Shown here: positions 47,475 through 56,316 of the stretch, piece after piece
How the letters are laid out: each line of letters begins with the position of its first letter
Position numbering within the stretch: position 1 is the stretch's first letter
Source of the DNA: DATMNR01 sp963702765
GTDB taxonomy: Bacteria; Chloroflexota; Ktedonobacteria; Ktedonobacterales; Ktedonobacteraceae
Direction: 5' to 3'
DNA: 64,000 nucleotides
Assembly (NCBI GenBank): GCA_963702765.1
Contig: CAVPEB010000060.1
Coordinates: 1 to 64,000, forward strand
Notes under the pieces: model-generated
Told to the model about the DNA's origin: nothing
The model's database searches: none
Seen by the model: the letters and a program-made list of their open reading frames with translations, nothing else
Translations under genes and position numbers: made by a program

Positions 47475-48863
47475 TCACTTTTCATCTCTTGCTTCAATCT
47501 CTGAAGAAGCAGAAGGAGTAACACTCCATGAATTCTGTTGTTGTGCTGGGGGTCGCAACCACAATGAGACAGATGCAGGCTGCATTGTCTCCTGGACGAC
47601 TTTCACAAGATGTTCACTTAAGGTTGCCAGATCTACTTCATTGCGCAAAGTAGCGCTGAAAGCCTCCAATGTGCGAACTGAGTCGTATTTGCGACGATAG
47701 AAGCGCCGATCAATGACGTGCTGAATACGATTGCGTAATGGCTGGAATAGAGCTGCAATCACTAATGTAGAGGCAACAATAACAACACCATTCGTCTGCC
47801 TGATAAACTCGCCAAAGAGAGATTGGAAACCGATTACAAGACCTGCATAGATAATCCCTAACAAGATAGTCAAGGAGCCATACACCAGCGCGCGATTGAC
47901 CAGTACGTCGATGTCCCACAGGCGATAGCGCAAGATGGCAAAACCGAGGGAGAGTGGAAAAATGAGTAGCAAGAGGTCGAAGAGCAATTGGATCAGAGAT
48001 ATGAGCAGTGAACTTTTCGGGAAGATCTGAATTAGCAAGCTATATTCAATGGTTAGCGAAATCGCTAAAGGCCCAAAGGCGATAGCGAAACCAGCGATGA
48101 CCCACTTGGTCTGCTGACGCTGGATAGGTGTTGACACCCGTCGATAGCGATAGATCTGCAAGACGATCAGACAGAGAATTATACCAGGGAGTGGGAAGAA
48201 GAAGAGCAAGGAGTTGACGAGTGGTGAATCGGGGAAGAAGAGTGAGATTATCCAATAGACAATCCACACTACCATGAGCAAGCTCGCCCAACGGGGAACA
48301 AAGTGTCCACTTGGAAATACGAAGAAGAAGAGGCCAAGGCCGAGATTGCCGAGCAGTTCGACAATCTCTACAGGCAACGTCCACGCGGCGGGCAAGGTTC
48401 CCACAATTTGCGCACTAAAGGCAAAAGGAAACAGCACGAGGGAAATGGAAGCCAGTAACGCCATGCGATCATCGGATTTGCGCAGGAAGAGCACAATGCC
48501 AACGAGGACATAGACCAGCAAAATAATGATGGGCACGCTCATGTTTAACCAGGCGTAGAAGTCGAGAGAGAGACCGAGCCGCTTGAGTGCGTGTATATCG
48601 TCCGAAGTGAGCTGTGGGGCTGCAATCGAAGACGCAACAGGAATGTGCAAGTAAGCAAAGTACGAGGGGAGGCTGGCGATAAACAAGCCAACGGCAAGGA
48701 GGCTTATCGCCACCCATGCGATTCTGGCGAGCACCAACCACACTCCTTGTAGATGTATCCCTACCTCTTGGCGCGCGCCTGGGTGTTCGACGGTGCTTGT
48801 TGTGCTCTGTCGCAAATTTATAACTGCTCCTGATCGCTGACTCGAAAAGAACTGTTTTTGCAT
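47475..48863 (-). CDS. Multi-TM sensor-like membrane protein without a kinase domain
   Basis: 462 residues with about nine hydrophobic segments (residues 45-330) and a cytoplasmic tail. The conserved part LGFAILRYRLWDIDVLVNRALVYGSLTILLG and FQPLRNRIQHVIDRRFYRRKYDS is that of the membrane region of many Chloroflexota/Actinobacteria sensor kinases, followed by the start of a GAF-like tail, ending soon after. No HisKA or HATPase domain follows on this strand, so it is either a natural sensor-only protein or a truncated kinase. Convergent with the VIT1-type gene. Confidence 0.7.
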   Translation of the reverse strand: MQKQFFSSQRSGAVINLRQSTTSTVEHPGARQEVGIHLQGVWLVLARIAWVAISLLAVGLFIASLPSYFAYLHIPVASSIAAPQLTSDDIHALKRLGLSLDFYAWLNMSVPIIILLVYVLVGIVLFLRKSDDRMALLASISLVLFPFAFSAQIVGTLPAAWTLPVEIVELLGNLGLGLFFFVFPSGHFVPRWASLLMVVWIVYWIISLFFPDSPLVNSLLFFFPLPGIILCLIVLQIYRYRRVSTPIQRQQTKWVIAGFAIAFGPLAISLTIEYSLLIQIFPKSSLLISLIQLLFDLLLLIFPLSLGFAILRYRLWDIDVLVNRALVYGSLTILLGIIYAGLVIGFQSLFGEFIRQTNGVVIVASTLVIAALFQPLRNRIQHVIDRRFYRRKYDSVRTLEAFSATLRNEVDLATLSEHLVKVVQETMQPASVSLWLRPPAQQQNSWSVTPSASSEIEARDEK

Positions 48864-49249
48864 GCAGGCTCTTCTTTCCTTTCTGACATATTACCATAAG
48901 ATCGTCTCATAAGCGTTACAGAAAGCGTTACGAATGACTGCTCTATCCGTATCGGCAGCTTTTTCCTTTACAGGTGCGTCAAGGAGAATTTTCTTTTCAC
49001 AATCAGGCCTACTCTGTCCGCATTTGAAAGTATACTTGTTGTATTGATAGGCGGGAACAATGATCGTTTTTACCAAACTACGCGGGATATTGCGTAGGGC
49101 CACGGAAGGCCGATAAATCGGCGGTGTGCACGATACATCGGCACCTACGGGTGTCTGGATTATTTCGCTCCCCCGCATAATTGTGCCTTTACATTTTACC
49201 TGGAAAAGGAAGTTTTCAAGCAGAGAAATTGATTTAAAGGAGGAAGCGT
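48864..49249. other. Divergent intergenic region with a small palindrome
   Basis: No gene supported in 386 bases. GCCGATAAATCGGC (49109-49122) is a perfect 6+2+6 palindrome within a GTAGGGCCACGGAAG... context that looks like a dispersed repeat. AAAGGAGGAAG before 49250 is the ribosome binding site of the next gene. Confidence 0.45.
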
Positions 49250-49555
49250 ATGAAAAACACCTTCGTGATCATTTGGGCTCACGGCGCAGCCTGGGCAGAG
49301 GGTAAGACAGTACGCGAACAAGCATATTGGGATGAACATGCTGAATTTATGGACCGACTCTTTGAAAATGGTACAGTGATTATGGGTGGTCCTTTTAGCG
49401 ATGGAACAGGGTCACTTGTGATTGTTGAAGCGGAGGAGATCAATGAGGTCTCAACCCTGTTTGCCAACGACCCATTTGTTGTGCACCAGATATTTATACT
49501 CCGAGATCTCAAGCAGTGGCAACTTTTTTTGGATGCTCGTCAAAAAGTGAGCTAA
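49250..49555 (+). CDS. YciI-like protein
   Basis: 101 residues, YCII-related ferredoxin-like fold. The N-terminal strand FVIIWAHGAAW is followed by a helix with YWDEHAEFMDRLFENG, in which the conserved His of the family is present, then GGPFSDGTGSLVIVEAE and the DPFVVHQIF segment. Family members have been linked with small dehalogenase- or hydrolase-like chemistry, mostly unproven. A strong AAGGAGGAAG lies upstream. Probably a single-gene unit. Confidence 0.82.
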   Translation: MKNTFVIIWAHGAAWAEGKTVREQAYWDEHAEFMDRLFENGTVIMGGPFSDGTGSLVIVEAEEINEVSTLFANDPFVVHQIFILRDLKQWQLFLDARQKVS

Positions 49556-49787
49556 AGAGGAAGTTGTTAGGTAGCAGGTGGAGTATGTGCCTGCTGGCGA
49601 GTTAACTGTAATGCACGAGAGTATTCTGCACGGCTCATTACGGATTGAGTAGATTGCTGTTTGACAGTTAAAAACATAGCTACCTATTTGCAGTCAGATA
49701 CGTATAGTGTATGGGGCACTTTTTGACGGGTGAAGTAAGACAGGCTTTGGAAGATAAACATACTATGGGCAGAAAGGAAGTAGTGAT

Positions 49788-50249
49788 ATGGAAGCCCTTT
49801 TCTATCAGACACAAGACCTCGATCTTCAGGCAATTGCACAGGCTCTGGTGCTTGAGTACCAGGCAAAAGGATTTGAAGCACAACAATTTGGAGATGTAAA
49901 CAACGTCACCGTTCAATTAAGGCATGAAAGCACCTTGAGGACAATTACCGGCTTTAATAAGGCTCTTGCGGTCTCAATGCAACGTGTTCAGAACGGTACA
50001 TTTGTAAGAGTGGGAGCGCAGGACTGGGTAGATCAGATCGCCGTTGGAGCAGTCGGTCTGGTAATCCATCCTCTCCTTATCACAGCCGCAATTGGAGCGC
50101 TCACGCAATATAACGCCTTGCACGATGTACTTAGATCGATTGACTATCAAGTCCACAGGCAGCAGCCACAAGTTCAGGTGAGCATGCCTCCTAGCAATGT
50201 ATGGATGCCTCCCACTTATCCTGGGACGCCGCCTACAAATCCGCAGTGA
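49788..50249 (+). CDS. Hypothetical protein with Pro-rich tail (153 aa)
   Basis: The ATG at 49788 follows AGAAAGGAAG. An alpha/beta-looking N-terminal part (DLQAIAQALVLEYQAKGFEAQQF, VTVQLRHES) is followed by a hydrophobic stretch AVGAVGLVIHPLLITAAIGAL (about 94-114), possibly one membrane segment, and a Pro/Gln-rich tail ending MPPTYPGTPPTNPQ. I do not recognise a family. It is followed by a hairpin at 50301-50337 that would terminate the transcript. Confidence 0.6.
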   Translation: MEALFYQTQDLDLQAIAQALVLEYQAKGFEAQQFGDVNNVTVQLRHESTLRTITGFNKALAVSMQRVQNGTFVRVGAQDWVDQIAVGAVGLVIHPLLITAAIGALTQYNALHDVLRSIDYQVHRQQPQVQVSMPPSNVWMPPTYPGTPPTNPQ

Positions 50250-50300
50250 GGAGATTGACGACCTACCTCTAGCAAGAAGTTGATTCTATCACTTCAGCCA

Positions 50301-50337
50301 AAGCGAAAGGCCCTTTGAATATCAGAGCCTTTCGCTT
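50301..50337. terminator. Hairpin between convergent genes
   Basis: AAGCGAAAGG (50301-50310) and CCTTTCGCTT (50328-50337) are perfect 10-base arms around a 17-base loop, 50 bases after the 49788-50249 gene. No T-run follows on either strand, but the position between convergent genes fits termination. Confidence 0.6.
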
Positions 50338-50399
50338 GTAGATGTAAGGAGTCGTGCTTGCTAGTATTTTCTCAAAAACTAAGCAGACCAACTCTCAAC

Positions 50400-50776
50400 T
50401 TATGGATGTGGACTATTCCCACCCTCCTTCTTTACAGTATTCATGCCAATAAAAGTTGAAGCGATGCAGAGGATGGCAAAACTTGCGGCGATGAAGCCAA
50501 TCCAGCCTCCTGTGCCTCCGACCCAAACCAGGCATAGAACTGCAAAGGCGAATAGCGCTACCATCGACAATACGAATACAATTACGAATTGATAGAACAT
50601 ATTCATGCTTCCGCGTTGTGGTGGATAGACTTTCCCTTCAGGTTCCTCTCTCAGCATTTGTTCGTAAGGCGTCACATCGTGTTGAGGAGCATATTCCTGT
50701 ACTCCTTCATATCCGCCATACATCGAACCTGTTTGCTCGTGTGTTGATTCATTCATTTCTCTTTGTGGTATCATGG
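50400..50776 (-). CDS. Small membrane protein, unknown function (125 aa)
   Basis: Start ATG 50776 has GAGGAGGA just upstream; the frame is open to 50852 but those residues are unsupported. A polar N-terminal half (Glu, Gln, Tyr, Gly rich) is followed by two hydrophobic helices (about 63-87 and 90-113) and a short Lys-rich tail. Composition resembles the 55916-56221 protein, which also combines one membrane helix with a Tyr/Gln/Pro-rich domain. No family recognised. Confidence 0.6.
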
Positions 50777-51081
50777 CGTCCTCCTCTCTCGAGTTGATTA
50801 GTTTATTCGGTAAATACCTCTTCCCATAGAAGGAATACCATAGCAGCATCACGGATGTATCACCCCGGCAGGGATTTAGCTCACAGTGCCGTCACACCTG
50901 GAAATATAGGGATTTTGGGGTTGGGAGTAGTATGATGATTCCTGATGGTGGGAGCAATCTCAGATATACTCTTTCCGCATCTTCGCAGCTTCCACCTGCT
51001 TTTCTGCAGCAGAGACTAAGCGTTTGCCGTCAGTCTTCGTCAGTTCATCGGTCAGTTTGCCCCCATGACCTACCGTTCTTT
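50777..51081. other. Intergenic, nothing recognised
   Basis: 305 bases between the upstream end of the small membrane protein gene and the stop of the PEP-synthase-type gene. No coding, RNA or repeat signal that I can support. Confidence 0.4.
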
Positions 51082-53751
51082 TTACGCCCTCGAATCCGCA
51101 GTCTCGACCAGCCCCGCGTCTCCATCGACCACGATACGTTGTCCACTGCGAATGCGCTCAGTTGCTACACCTGTGCCCAGGACTGCGGGGATGTGATACT
51201 CGCGAGCCACGATGGAACTGTGGCTGAGCGGACCGCCTACATCGGTGACGACTCCAGAGGCAAGGGCAAAGAGTGGTGTCCAGGCGGGCGTTGTGATCCT
51301 TGCCACGAGAATATCGCCTGGTCGCATGTGTTCGAACTCCTCAGGTCCGTGAATGACTCTCGCCGATCCGGTGACACGCCCAGGGCTGGCCGCAATTCCT
51401 TTCAGTACATTCCCTGTGGGCTGGTCAATACGCGCCGGGGAAAAAACACTGAAGTCAATGCCCAGGAAGCGGAAACCGCTTTTGAGCGGCAAGGCAGGTG
51501 GCGGCGTAACCTTGCGTTCGCGTTCCCAGGCTGCTCGCCGCTCAGCTATGGCTGTGTGATAATCCCCGACTGGCTCCGCATTCTGTGCATCGTCAAGTGC
51601 ATGTGCAGCTGTCTGCACCTCGTCTAACGTCAGCCAGAAGATATCGTCTGCTGTGGTGATGCTGTGAGCTGTGGCCAGGCGCTGTCCAATCTCGCGTAGC
51701 ATGCGGCGCAGTACTGGCCAGCCCAGGCCGGCATCCGCCAGCGCATCCTCGCGTAGCGGGGCGAAACTTTGAGCCCATCCCACCAACCGCCGAAACAGCG
51801 TCAGGCGAGGGCCGTGCAGTTGGGCCAACATCGACTGCGTTGCTTGCTCGCGGGCAGCCGCAGCCTTTTCCTGGCGGGCATAGGGATTGGGCGCATCGTC
51901 ACTCAGGAAGAACTTGAGGGTTTCCAGCAATGACGCAGGATCATCAGCGGGTACTGCCTTGGCGAAGTCGAGATCGTAAATCGCACCCCCAAATCTTTCC
52001 AGATGAGTTGCAAAACGTTGTTGGAACCCTGACCATGTCTCTTCGTCTATACCGGCCATCTGTTCTGCCTGAAATGCAGCGGTAAACTCGGCGCTTGATA
52101 TGTTCGAAAGCCGAGCGGCTAGTTCCGGCTGTTCGCGTACCCATTGTGCTATGTCATACAGCGATTTCTCGGCCTGTATCGGTGCACTGTCAAAACCCAA
52201 CATGAACGTAAGAGCAGAGGGCGCATGGCGCCTCTTGAGGAGCCTGTTGTACACCAGGGTAAAGAGCGCTTCGCTCATATACGCTGCCGGCAGGATGCCA
52301 CTCTGAGCGGAGAGATAATACTCACCCGCTTCTTCAGCGATGGCGCGTGCCCCACCTAACAGGTTTGTGGCTGATGTGGTCGCCAGGTCCCGTGTGTGCC
52401 AGTAGTTGACAACTGCTGCGTACTTGGCACGTGCTTTCTGCCAGCGTACCTGCGTGGTGCGCAACAGGCGCGGGAGGGCGACAAAGGGATGTGGGAGGGT
52501 GAGCAGCATCTGTAGCGTCTGCGCAGGCGTGAGGGTGAGGTTATAGTAGCCATATCCGTTGATCGTGATAAAAAGCTCATCAGGAAAACCTGACAGTCTC
52601 ACGCTCTTCATGAATGACTCCATGGCCTGGCTCCATGCAGGGAGTCCGAGCGTGGCGAACAGAGGTGAAAGCGGATCTGGCAGCAGTTCCAACGCACCTG
52701 CACGCATGTAGTGCCCTTTGGGGTTGGGAAGGTGCCACTCAGCAGCTCGTGTCAACTGGGACCCTGCGGAAGCTGCGGGCAAGGCGGTGATCGGGCGTGC
52801 CTGTACGACAGAGACATGGCCATTGTGGAGCGCCCACTCGATATCCATTGGCTGGCCATAGAGGTCCTCGATCTGCACACCGATACGGGCAAGTTCAGCA
52901 GTCTGAGCGAGACTGAGCACCGCCTGGGTGCGTCGATCGGCTGGCACCTCTTCCTCGCGCGTGCCGCTCTGAGTAGGGACGGTCATCATATCCTTCTCGC
53001 TGATCTCCTGCTGAGTGATGGTCCCGCTTGCTTTGTCAACAACGACAGTATCGGGCGTGACCTGCCCGCCGACAATCGCCTCACCCAGCCCCCAGGCAGC
53101 GTTGATCATTACCTGGTCGCGTGCCCCGGTCAACGGATTCGCGGTGAAGAGGATGCCAGATGCCTCTGCGGGCACCAGTTCCTGGACCACCACTGCAAGG
53201 CTCACCTCCTCTTGTGCGATGTGATGGATTGCGCGGTAGCCAATCGCCCGTGCAGTCCAGAGCGAAGCCCAACAGCGTTTGACGGCATCGAGGACCATCG
53301 CTTCGCCATGCATGTTGAGATAGGTCTCCTGCTGTCCGGCAAACGACAGCTCAGGCAGGTCTTCAGCCGTGGCAGAGGAACGCACCGCGACAGGCAAGTC
53401 ACCCCTACCAAGTGCAGCATATGCTTGACAAATCGCCTCTGCAATCTCATCGGGCATCGCGCTCTGCTCGAAAAGCTCTCCGATCTGTCGCGCTGCCTCT
53501 TCAAGCGTGGCAGGATCATCAACTTTGGTTGTCGACACGGCAGCCAGGATCGGCTTCTGCAACGCATTCGCTGCGACGAAGCGGCGATAGGCCTCTGTGG
53601 TGATGTGAAAACCAGCAGGCACAGGCAGACCAGCAGCCGCCATGCGTGCGAGCGATGCACCTTTTCCTCCTACGAGCGAAAGTTGGGCAGATGCATCATC
53701 CAGTGCTACAACAAAAGGGTGATGGTCATTTTCATTTTGGCTGCTCTTCAT
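51082..53751 (-). CDS. PEP synthase / rifampicin phosphotransferase-type enzyme
   Basis: 889 residues. N-terminal ATP-grasp part: LVGGKGASLARMAAAGLPVP, AVRSSATAEDLPELSFAGQQ, GILFTANPLTGARDQVMINA and GHVSVVQARPITALP. A variable middle domain (about 370-760) is unlike PpsA. The C-terminal swivelling domain has GGPLSHSSIVAREYHIP with the phosphate-carrying His844. The three-part layout and length (about 870) fit rifampicin phosphotransferase (Rph), which inactivates rifamycins with ATP, better than PpsA, which ends with a PEP-binding TIM barrel that is absent here. Specificity of the middle domain is not clear. ATG 53751 has AAGGATAGG upstream; an ATG at 53769 lacks one. Confidence 0.8.
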   Translation of the reverse strand: MKSSQNENDHHPFVVALDDASAQLSLVGGKGASLARMAAAGLPVPAGFHITTEAYRRFVAANALQKPILAAVSTTKVDDPATLEEAARQIGELFEQSAMPDEIAEAICQAYAALGRGDLPVAVRSSATAEDLPELSFAGQQETYLNMHGEAMVLDAVKRCWASLWTARAIGYRAIHHIAQEEVSLAVVVQELVPAEASGILFTANPLTGARDQVMINAAWGLGEAIVGGQVTPDTVVVDKASGTITQQEISEKDMMTVPTQSGTREEEVPADRRTQAVLSLAQTAELARIGVQIEDLYGQPMDIEWALHNGHVSVVQARPITALPAASAGSQLTRAAEWHLPNPKGHYMRAGALELLPDPLSPLFATLGLPAWSQAMESFMKSVRLSGFPDELFITINGYGYYNLTLTPAQTLQMLLTLPHPFVALPRLLRTTQVRWQKARAKYAAVVNYWHTRDLATTSATNLLGGARAIAEEAGEYYLSAQSGILPAAYMSEALFTLVYNRLLKRRHAPSALTFMLGFDSAPIQAEKSLYDIAQWVREQPELAARLSNISSAEFTAAFQAEQMAGIDEETWSGFQQRFATHLERFGGAIYDLDFAKAVPADDPASLLETLKFFLSDDAPNPYARQEKAAAAREQATQSMLAQLHGPRLTLFRRLVGWAQSFAPLREDALADAGLGWPVLRRMLREIGQRLATAHSITTADDIFWLTLDEVQTAAHALDDAQNAEPVGDYHTAIAERRAAWERERKVTPPPALPLKSGFRFLGIDFSVFSPARIDQPTGNVLKGIAASPGRVTGSARVIHGPEEFEHMRPGDILVARITTPAWTPLFALASGVVTDVGGPLSHSSIVAREYHIPAVLGTGVATERIRSGQRIVVDGDAGLVETADSRA

Positions 53752-54124
53752 TTTGTACCTATCCTTCATCGGATGAACACAACATTTAGGCTTGAGAAAA
53801 CTGTCAGGCATACGCTGTGCCGACGGCGCCAGCACTGAAGATAATAATACTTATTGTTGCTTCCTTGAATTGTATCCGTACTGGGTTGTCATGACAAGGA
53901 TTTCGTCTAATGGAGTTCGTGCGTATGATCGACATGCAAGGTATGGATTGTGACAGAAGCGAGATACCACATCCAGTCAACGTGAGATAGATGTGATGTG
54001 TACAGAGTATGGTCTCTTAAAGGGATGTAGGGTACCTCAAACCTATTCCAAGCACCCACATCGGAGGTACAAATACGCATAGTTCATGCCCATATATACA
54101 TCCTTATCAAAGGAGGAAGTTAGA
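53752..54124. other. Divergent intergenic region
   Basis: 373 bases between the PEP-synthase-type gene (-) and the membrane protein gene (+). AAAGGAGGAAG at 54110-54120 is the ribosome binding site of the latter. No operator, repeat or RNA recognised. Confidence 0.4.
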
Positions 54125-54859
54125 ATGGAAACTACGAGTGTAAAAAGAACATCGAGGGAGGCTGTTAGTAATCCAGACCCATCATGGAGAGGGCTTTATC
54201 GAGCCGGGGGCATCTCGGCATTTCTGTATATCGTTCTGTTAATCGTACCAATAGTGCTTATCTTCACCACGAAGCAGCCCCCGACTTCGGATGGAGCTGC
54301 CATTCTTCAATATATCGCCTCAAACAAGGTCGTCTATATCACTGAACTGGTACTGTTCCTGGCGCCAAGCGTGCTGGCCATGATCGTTTTCCTGGCTCTC
54401 TACATGGCGCTCAAACATTTGAACAAGAGCCTTGCTGCAATCGGCGCATTGATCGCTATTGCCTCCCAGATTATCGGTCTGGCGTATAGCAGCAGCCCTC
54501 AATCGCTCAATGGTGCCCTGGTGCTGCTGAGCAGTCAATACATGGAAGCAACCACTGCTATACAAAAAGCTGCTTACGCAGCTGCCGCTGAGAGTCTTAT
54601 GGCCATGGCTAACTCGGTGTCCGCCAGCGGTATCTTGTTCTCGATCGGTATTCTGATCATTTCTCTTGTAATGCTGAGAGGAGTCTTCCATAGAGGTATC
54701 GCGTACCTGGGCGTAATAACTGGAACCATAGCCATCTTCAGTGAGACTTTCAGGCCCGTTATAGGCATCGGCTACATAGTCTACTTCATACTCGAAGTGA
54801 TCTGGTTGATCGCGGTCGGCTGGAAACTCTTCAGACTGGGCCGGAAAGTAGAAGTGTGA
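54125..54859 (+). CDS. DUF4386-like membrane protein (244 aa)
   Basis: Start ATG 54125 follows AAAGGAGGAAG. Six hydrophobic segments; the first follows WRGLYRAGGISAFLYIV. The order of segments, a long loop with QPPTSDGAAILQYIASNK after TM1 and a terminal TM with YFILEVIWLIAVGWKLFRLGRK resemble the DUF4386 group. Function unknown. Confidence 0.65.
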   Translation: METTSVKRTSREAVSNPDPSWRGLYRAGGISAFLYIVLLIVPIVLIFTTKQPPTSDGAAILQYIASNKVVYITELVLFLAPSVLAMIVFLALYMALKHLNKSLAAIGALIAIASQIIGLAYSSSPQSLNGALVLLSSQYMEATTAIQKAAYAAAAESLMAMANSVSASGILFSIGILIISLVMLRGVFHRGIAYLGVITGTIAIFSETFRPVIGIGYIVYFILEVIWLIAVGWKLFRLGRKVEV

Positions 54860-54987
54860 TCGATTTGTGCCTCTTGCGCTTAAGTCTGTGATAGAAGTGC
54901 GATATCTATACCCTATGATGAGTGTAGATAGAGAGAATTTAAAAGGTACAAACATGGTTCTCACATGATGAAAGGAGGTCCTTAAAG

Positions 54988-55461
54988 ATGAATGCTTTGA
55001 TTGTCTATGACTCACAATACGGAAATACAGAGCGCATAGCGCAGTGCATCACCTCCACTATGAAAGAGTTCGGACGGGCGCGAGTTGTCCGTGTTGATCA
55101 AGTATACCTTGAAGAACTCCAGGGTATGGATATGCTTATTCTGGGATGCCCAACACAGGGAATGAGACAAACCCCGGCCATGCAATCCTTTATTGCACAC
55201 ATCCCACGTGAATTGCTGAACGGCCTTTCCATTGCTTGCTTTGATACTCGTTTCCGTGGAGGCTTTTGGATGCTTTCCGCTGCGCCTGCTATGGCCAAAC
55301 AACTTCGCATGATGGGAGTCGAGTTGGTGATCCAGCCGGAGAGCTTCTATGTGAAGGCTATGAAGAAGGAAGGTCCTTTGCTTGCTGGAGAGATAGAGCG
55401 AGCAGCCACCTGGGCTACTAAACTGATCGAGAAGGTCGTGGCCCATCCACTTACTGTGTAG
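54988..55461 (+). CDS. Flavodoxin-family protein
   Basis: 157 residues, complete flavodoxin-like fold. The FMN phosphate loop is VYDSQYGNTERIAQCI (residues 6-21); strands LILGCPTQGM and SIACFDTRFRGGFWMLS carry the ring-binding loops. GAAAGGAGG lies upstream. Such short flavodoxins carry electrons or serve as quinone or flavin reductases. Neighbours give no clear partner. The stop is followed by 450 bases of repeats. Confidence 0.85.
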   Translation: MNALIVYDSQYGNTERIAQCITSTMKEFGRARVVRVDQVYLEELQGMDMLILGCPTQGMRQTPAMQSFIAHIPRELLNGLSIACFDTRFRGGFWMLSAAPAMAKQLRMMGVELVIQPESFYVKAMKKEGPLLAGEIERAATWATKLIEKVVAHPLTV

Positions 55462-55553
55462 TGATAAGAGCGGTGGAGAGAGTCCCGCAAGACCAACGTT
55501 TGAGACACTGAACCTGCGGGCGTTGATAGCGGCTAAGGGAAAAGGCAACAGGA

Positions 55554-55648
55554 CAGCGCAAGCACCCCTATCGTTCAATTTTTTGTGAAGGGTTTTATTG
55601 TTTATTGAAAATACCGCTCAAATAGCGCTCAAAATGCGCGGTAATTTT
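55554..55648. repeat. Dispersed repeat with compound hairpin, copy B
   Basis: GCGCAAGCACCCCTATCG (about 55554) precedes AT-rich DNA and a hairpin at 55607-55648: CCGCTCA, four bases, GCGCTCA, then the inverted TGCGCGG. Same layout as copies A (40509) and C (60380). The whole gap 55462-55915 contains only repeats. Confidence 0.6.
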
Positions 55649-55767
55649 GGGGCGGCTTTTGGAGGGATGGTGAAGGGAAATGGGTGTGTGAATCCAACAG
55701 TGCGCTGCAATAGCAATCTTCCAGGCAGACATGTGTTGGTCGGTTGGTCAGGACGGCGCAAGCGCAT

Positions 55768-55876
55768 ACCCGCCTTGCCAACGACGCTAGCGAAGAAAGC
55801 ATCTCTGCAACGACGCTAGTAGGGCAGCAGGACGGCGCAAGCGCCCCCACCACCCATCATCCGCACCCCGTCCCTA
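55768..55876. repeat. Dispersed GC-rich repeat
   Basis: ACCCGCCTTGCCAACGACGCTA at 55768 recurs at 60200. GCGCCCCCACCACCCATCATCCGCAC at about 55837 is related to segments at 40446 and 60302. These are building blocks of the composite repeat that also includes the hairpins. Confidence 0.55.
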
Positions 55877-55915
55877 CGTTAGAATATACCTTAAGAGACA
55901 TGGAGGAAAAAGAAC

Positions 55916-56221
55916 TTGATAAACAATATGATGTCTGGTATGGGAACTAATATGTTCTTCTGGATAGTACTTATAACGCTAATATGTCTTCTCATCATTG
56001 GCGCATGTGCCTGGTTAGTTGCTAACTGGTTGAAAAGGCAAAGGGCACCTATGACACAGTACACACCACAGCCACGGGATGCCTATGAAGAATATGAACA
56101 AGGCTATCAACCACAACAACAGCCCTCAGAAACCTATCATGAAGGTGATCAGAGTTATGCATATCCACAAAGTGAGCAGAGGCAAATGCAGTATCCAGAA
56201 ATGGAGCAGTTGGAACGGTAG
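55916..56221 (+). CDS. Small single-TM protein with Tyr/Gln-rich tail (101 aa)
   Basis: The TTG at 55916 is the best start (GGAGG 10 bases upstream); an ATG at 55928 is an alternative. One TM helix (about residues 13-37, FWIVLITLICLLIIGACAWL) is followed by KRQR (cytoplasmic side) and a low-complexity tail rich in Tyr, Gln, Glu and Pro. No family recognised. Similar composition to 50400-50776. Confidence 0.6.
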   Translation: MINNMMSGMGTNMFFWIVLITLICLLIIGACAWLVANWLKRQRAPMTQYTPQPRDAYEEYEQGYQPQQQPSETYHEGDQSYAYPQSEQRQMQYPEMEQLER

Positions 56222-56316
56222 TACTTGAAAGCCCAATTCATCACAGGGTCATTGATTTCAACTTATTCATTCATGAGTCCCGCATGACTTAGCCAGAACT
56301 GGAGTCAGAGAATTGC

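Noticed and set aside
48891..49178. A 95-codon - strand frame in the 48.9-49.2 kb gap
   Set aside because: It reads through a palindromic repeat, has no ribosome binding site and no family character.
52711..53838. A 375-codon open frame on the + strand
   Set aside because: It lies antisense to the PEP-synthase/Rph-type gene, whose motifs are clear; composition (many Cys, His, Arg) is that of a shadow frame.
55598..55819. Short + strand frames in the gap after the flavodoxin gene
   Set aside because: They consist of the dispersed repeats also present near 40.4 and 60.2 kb.
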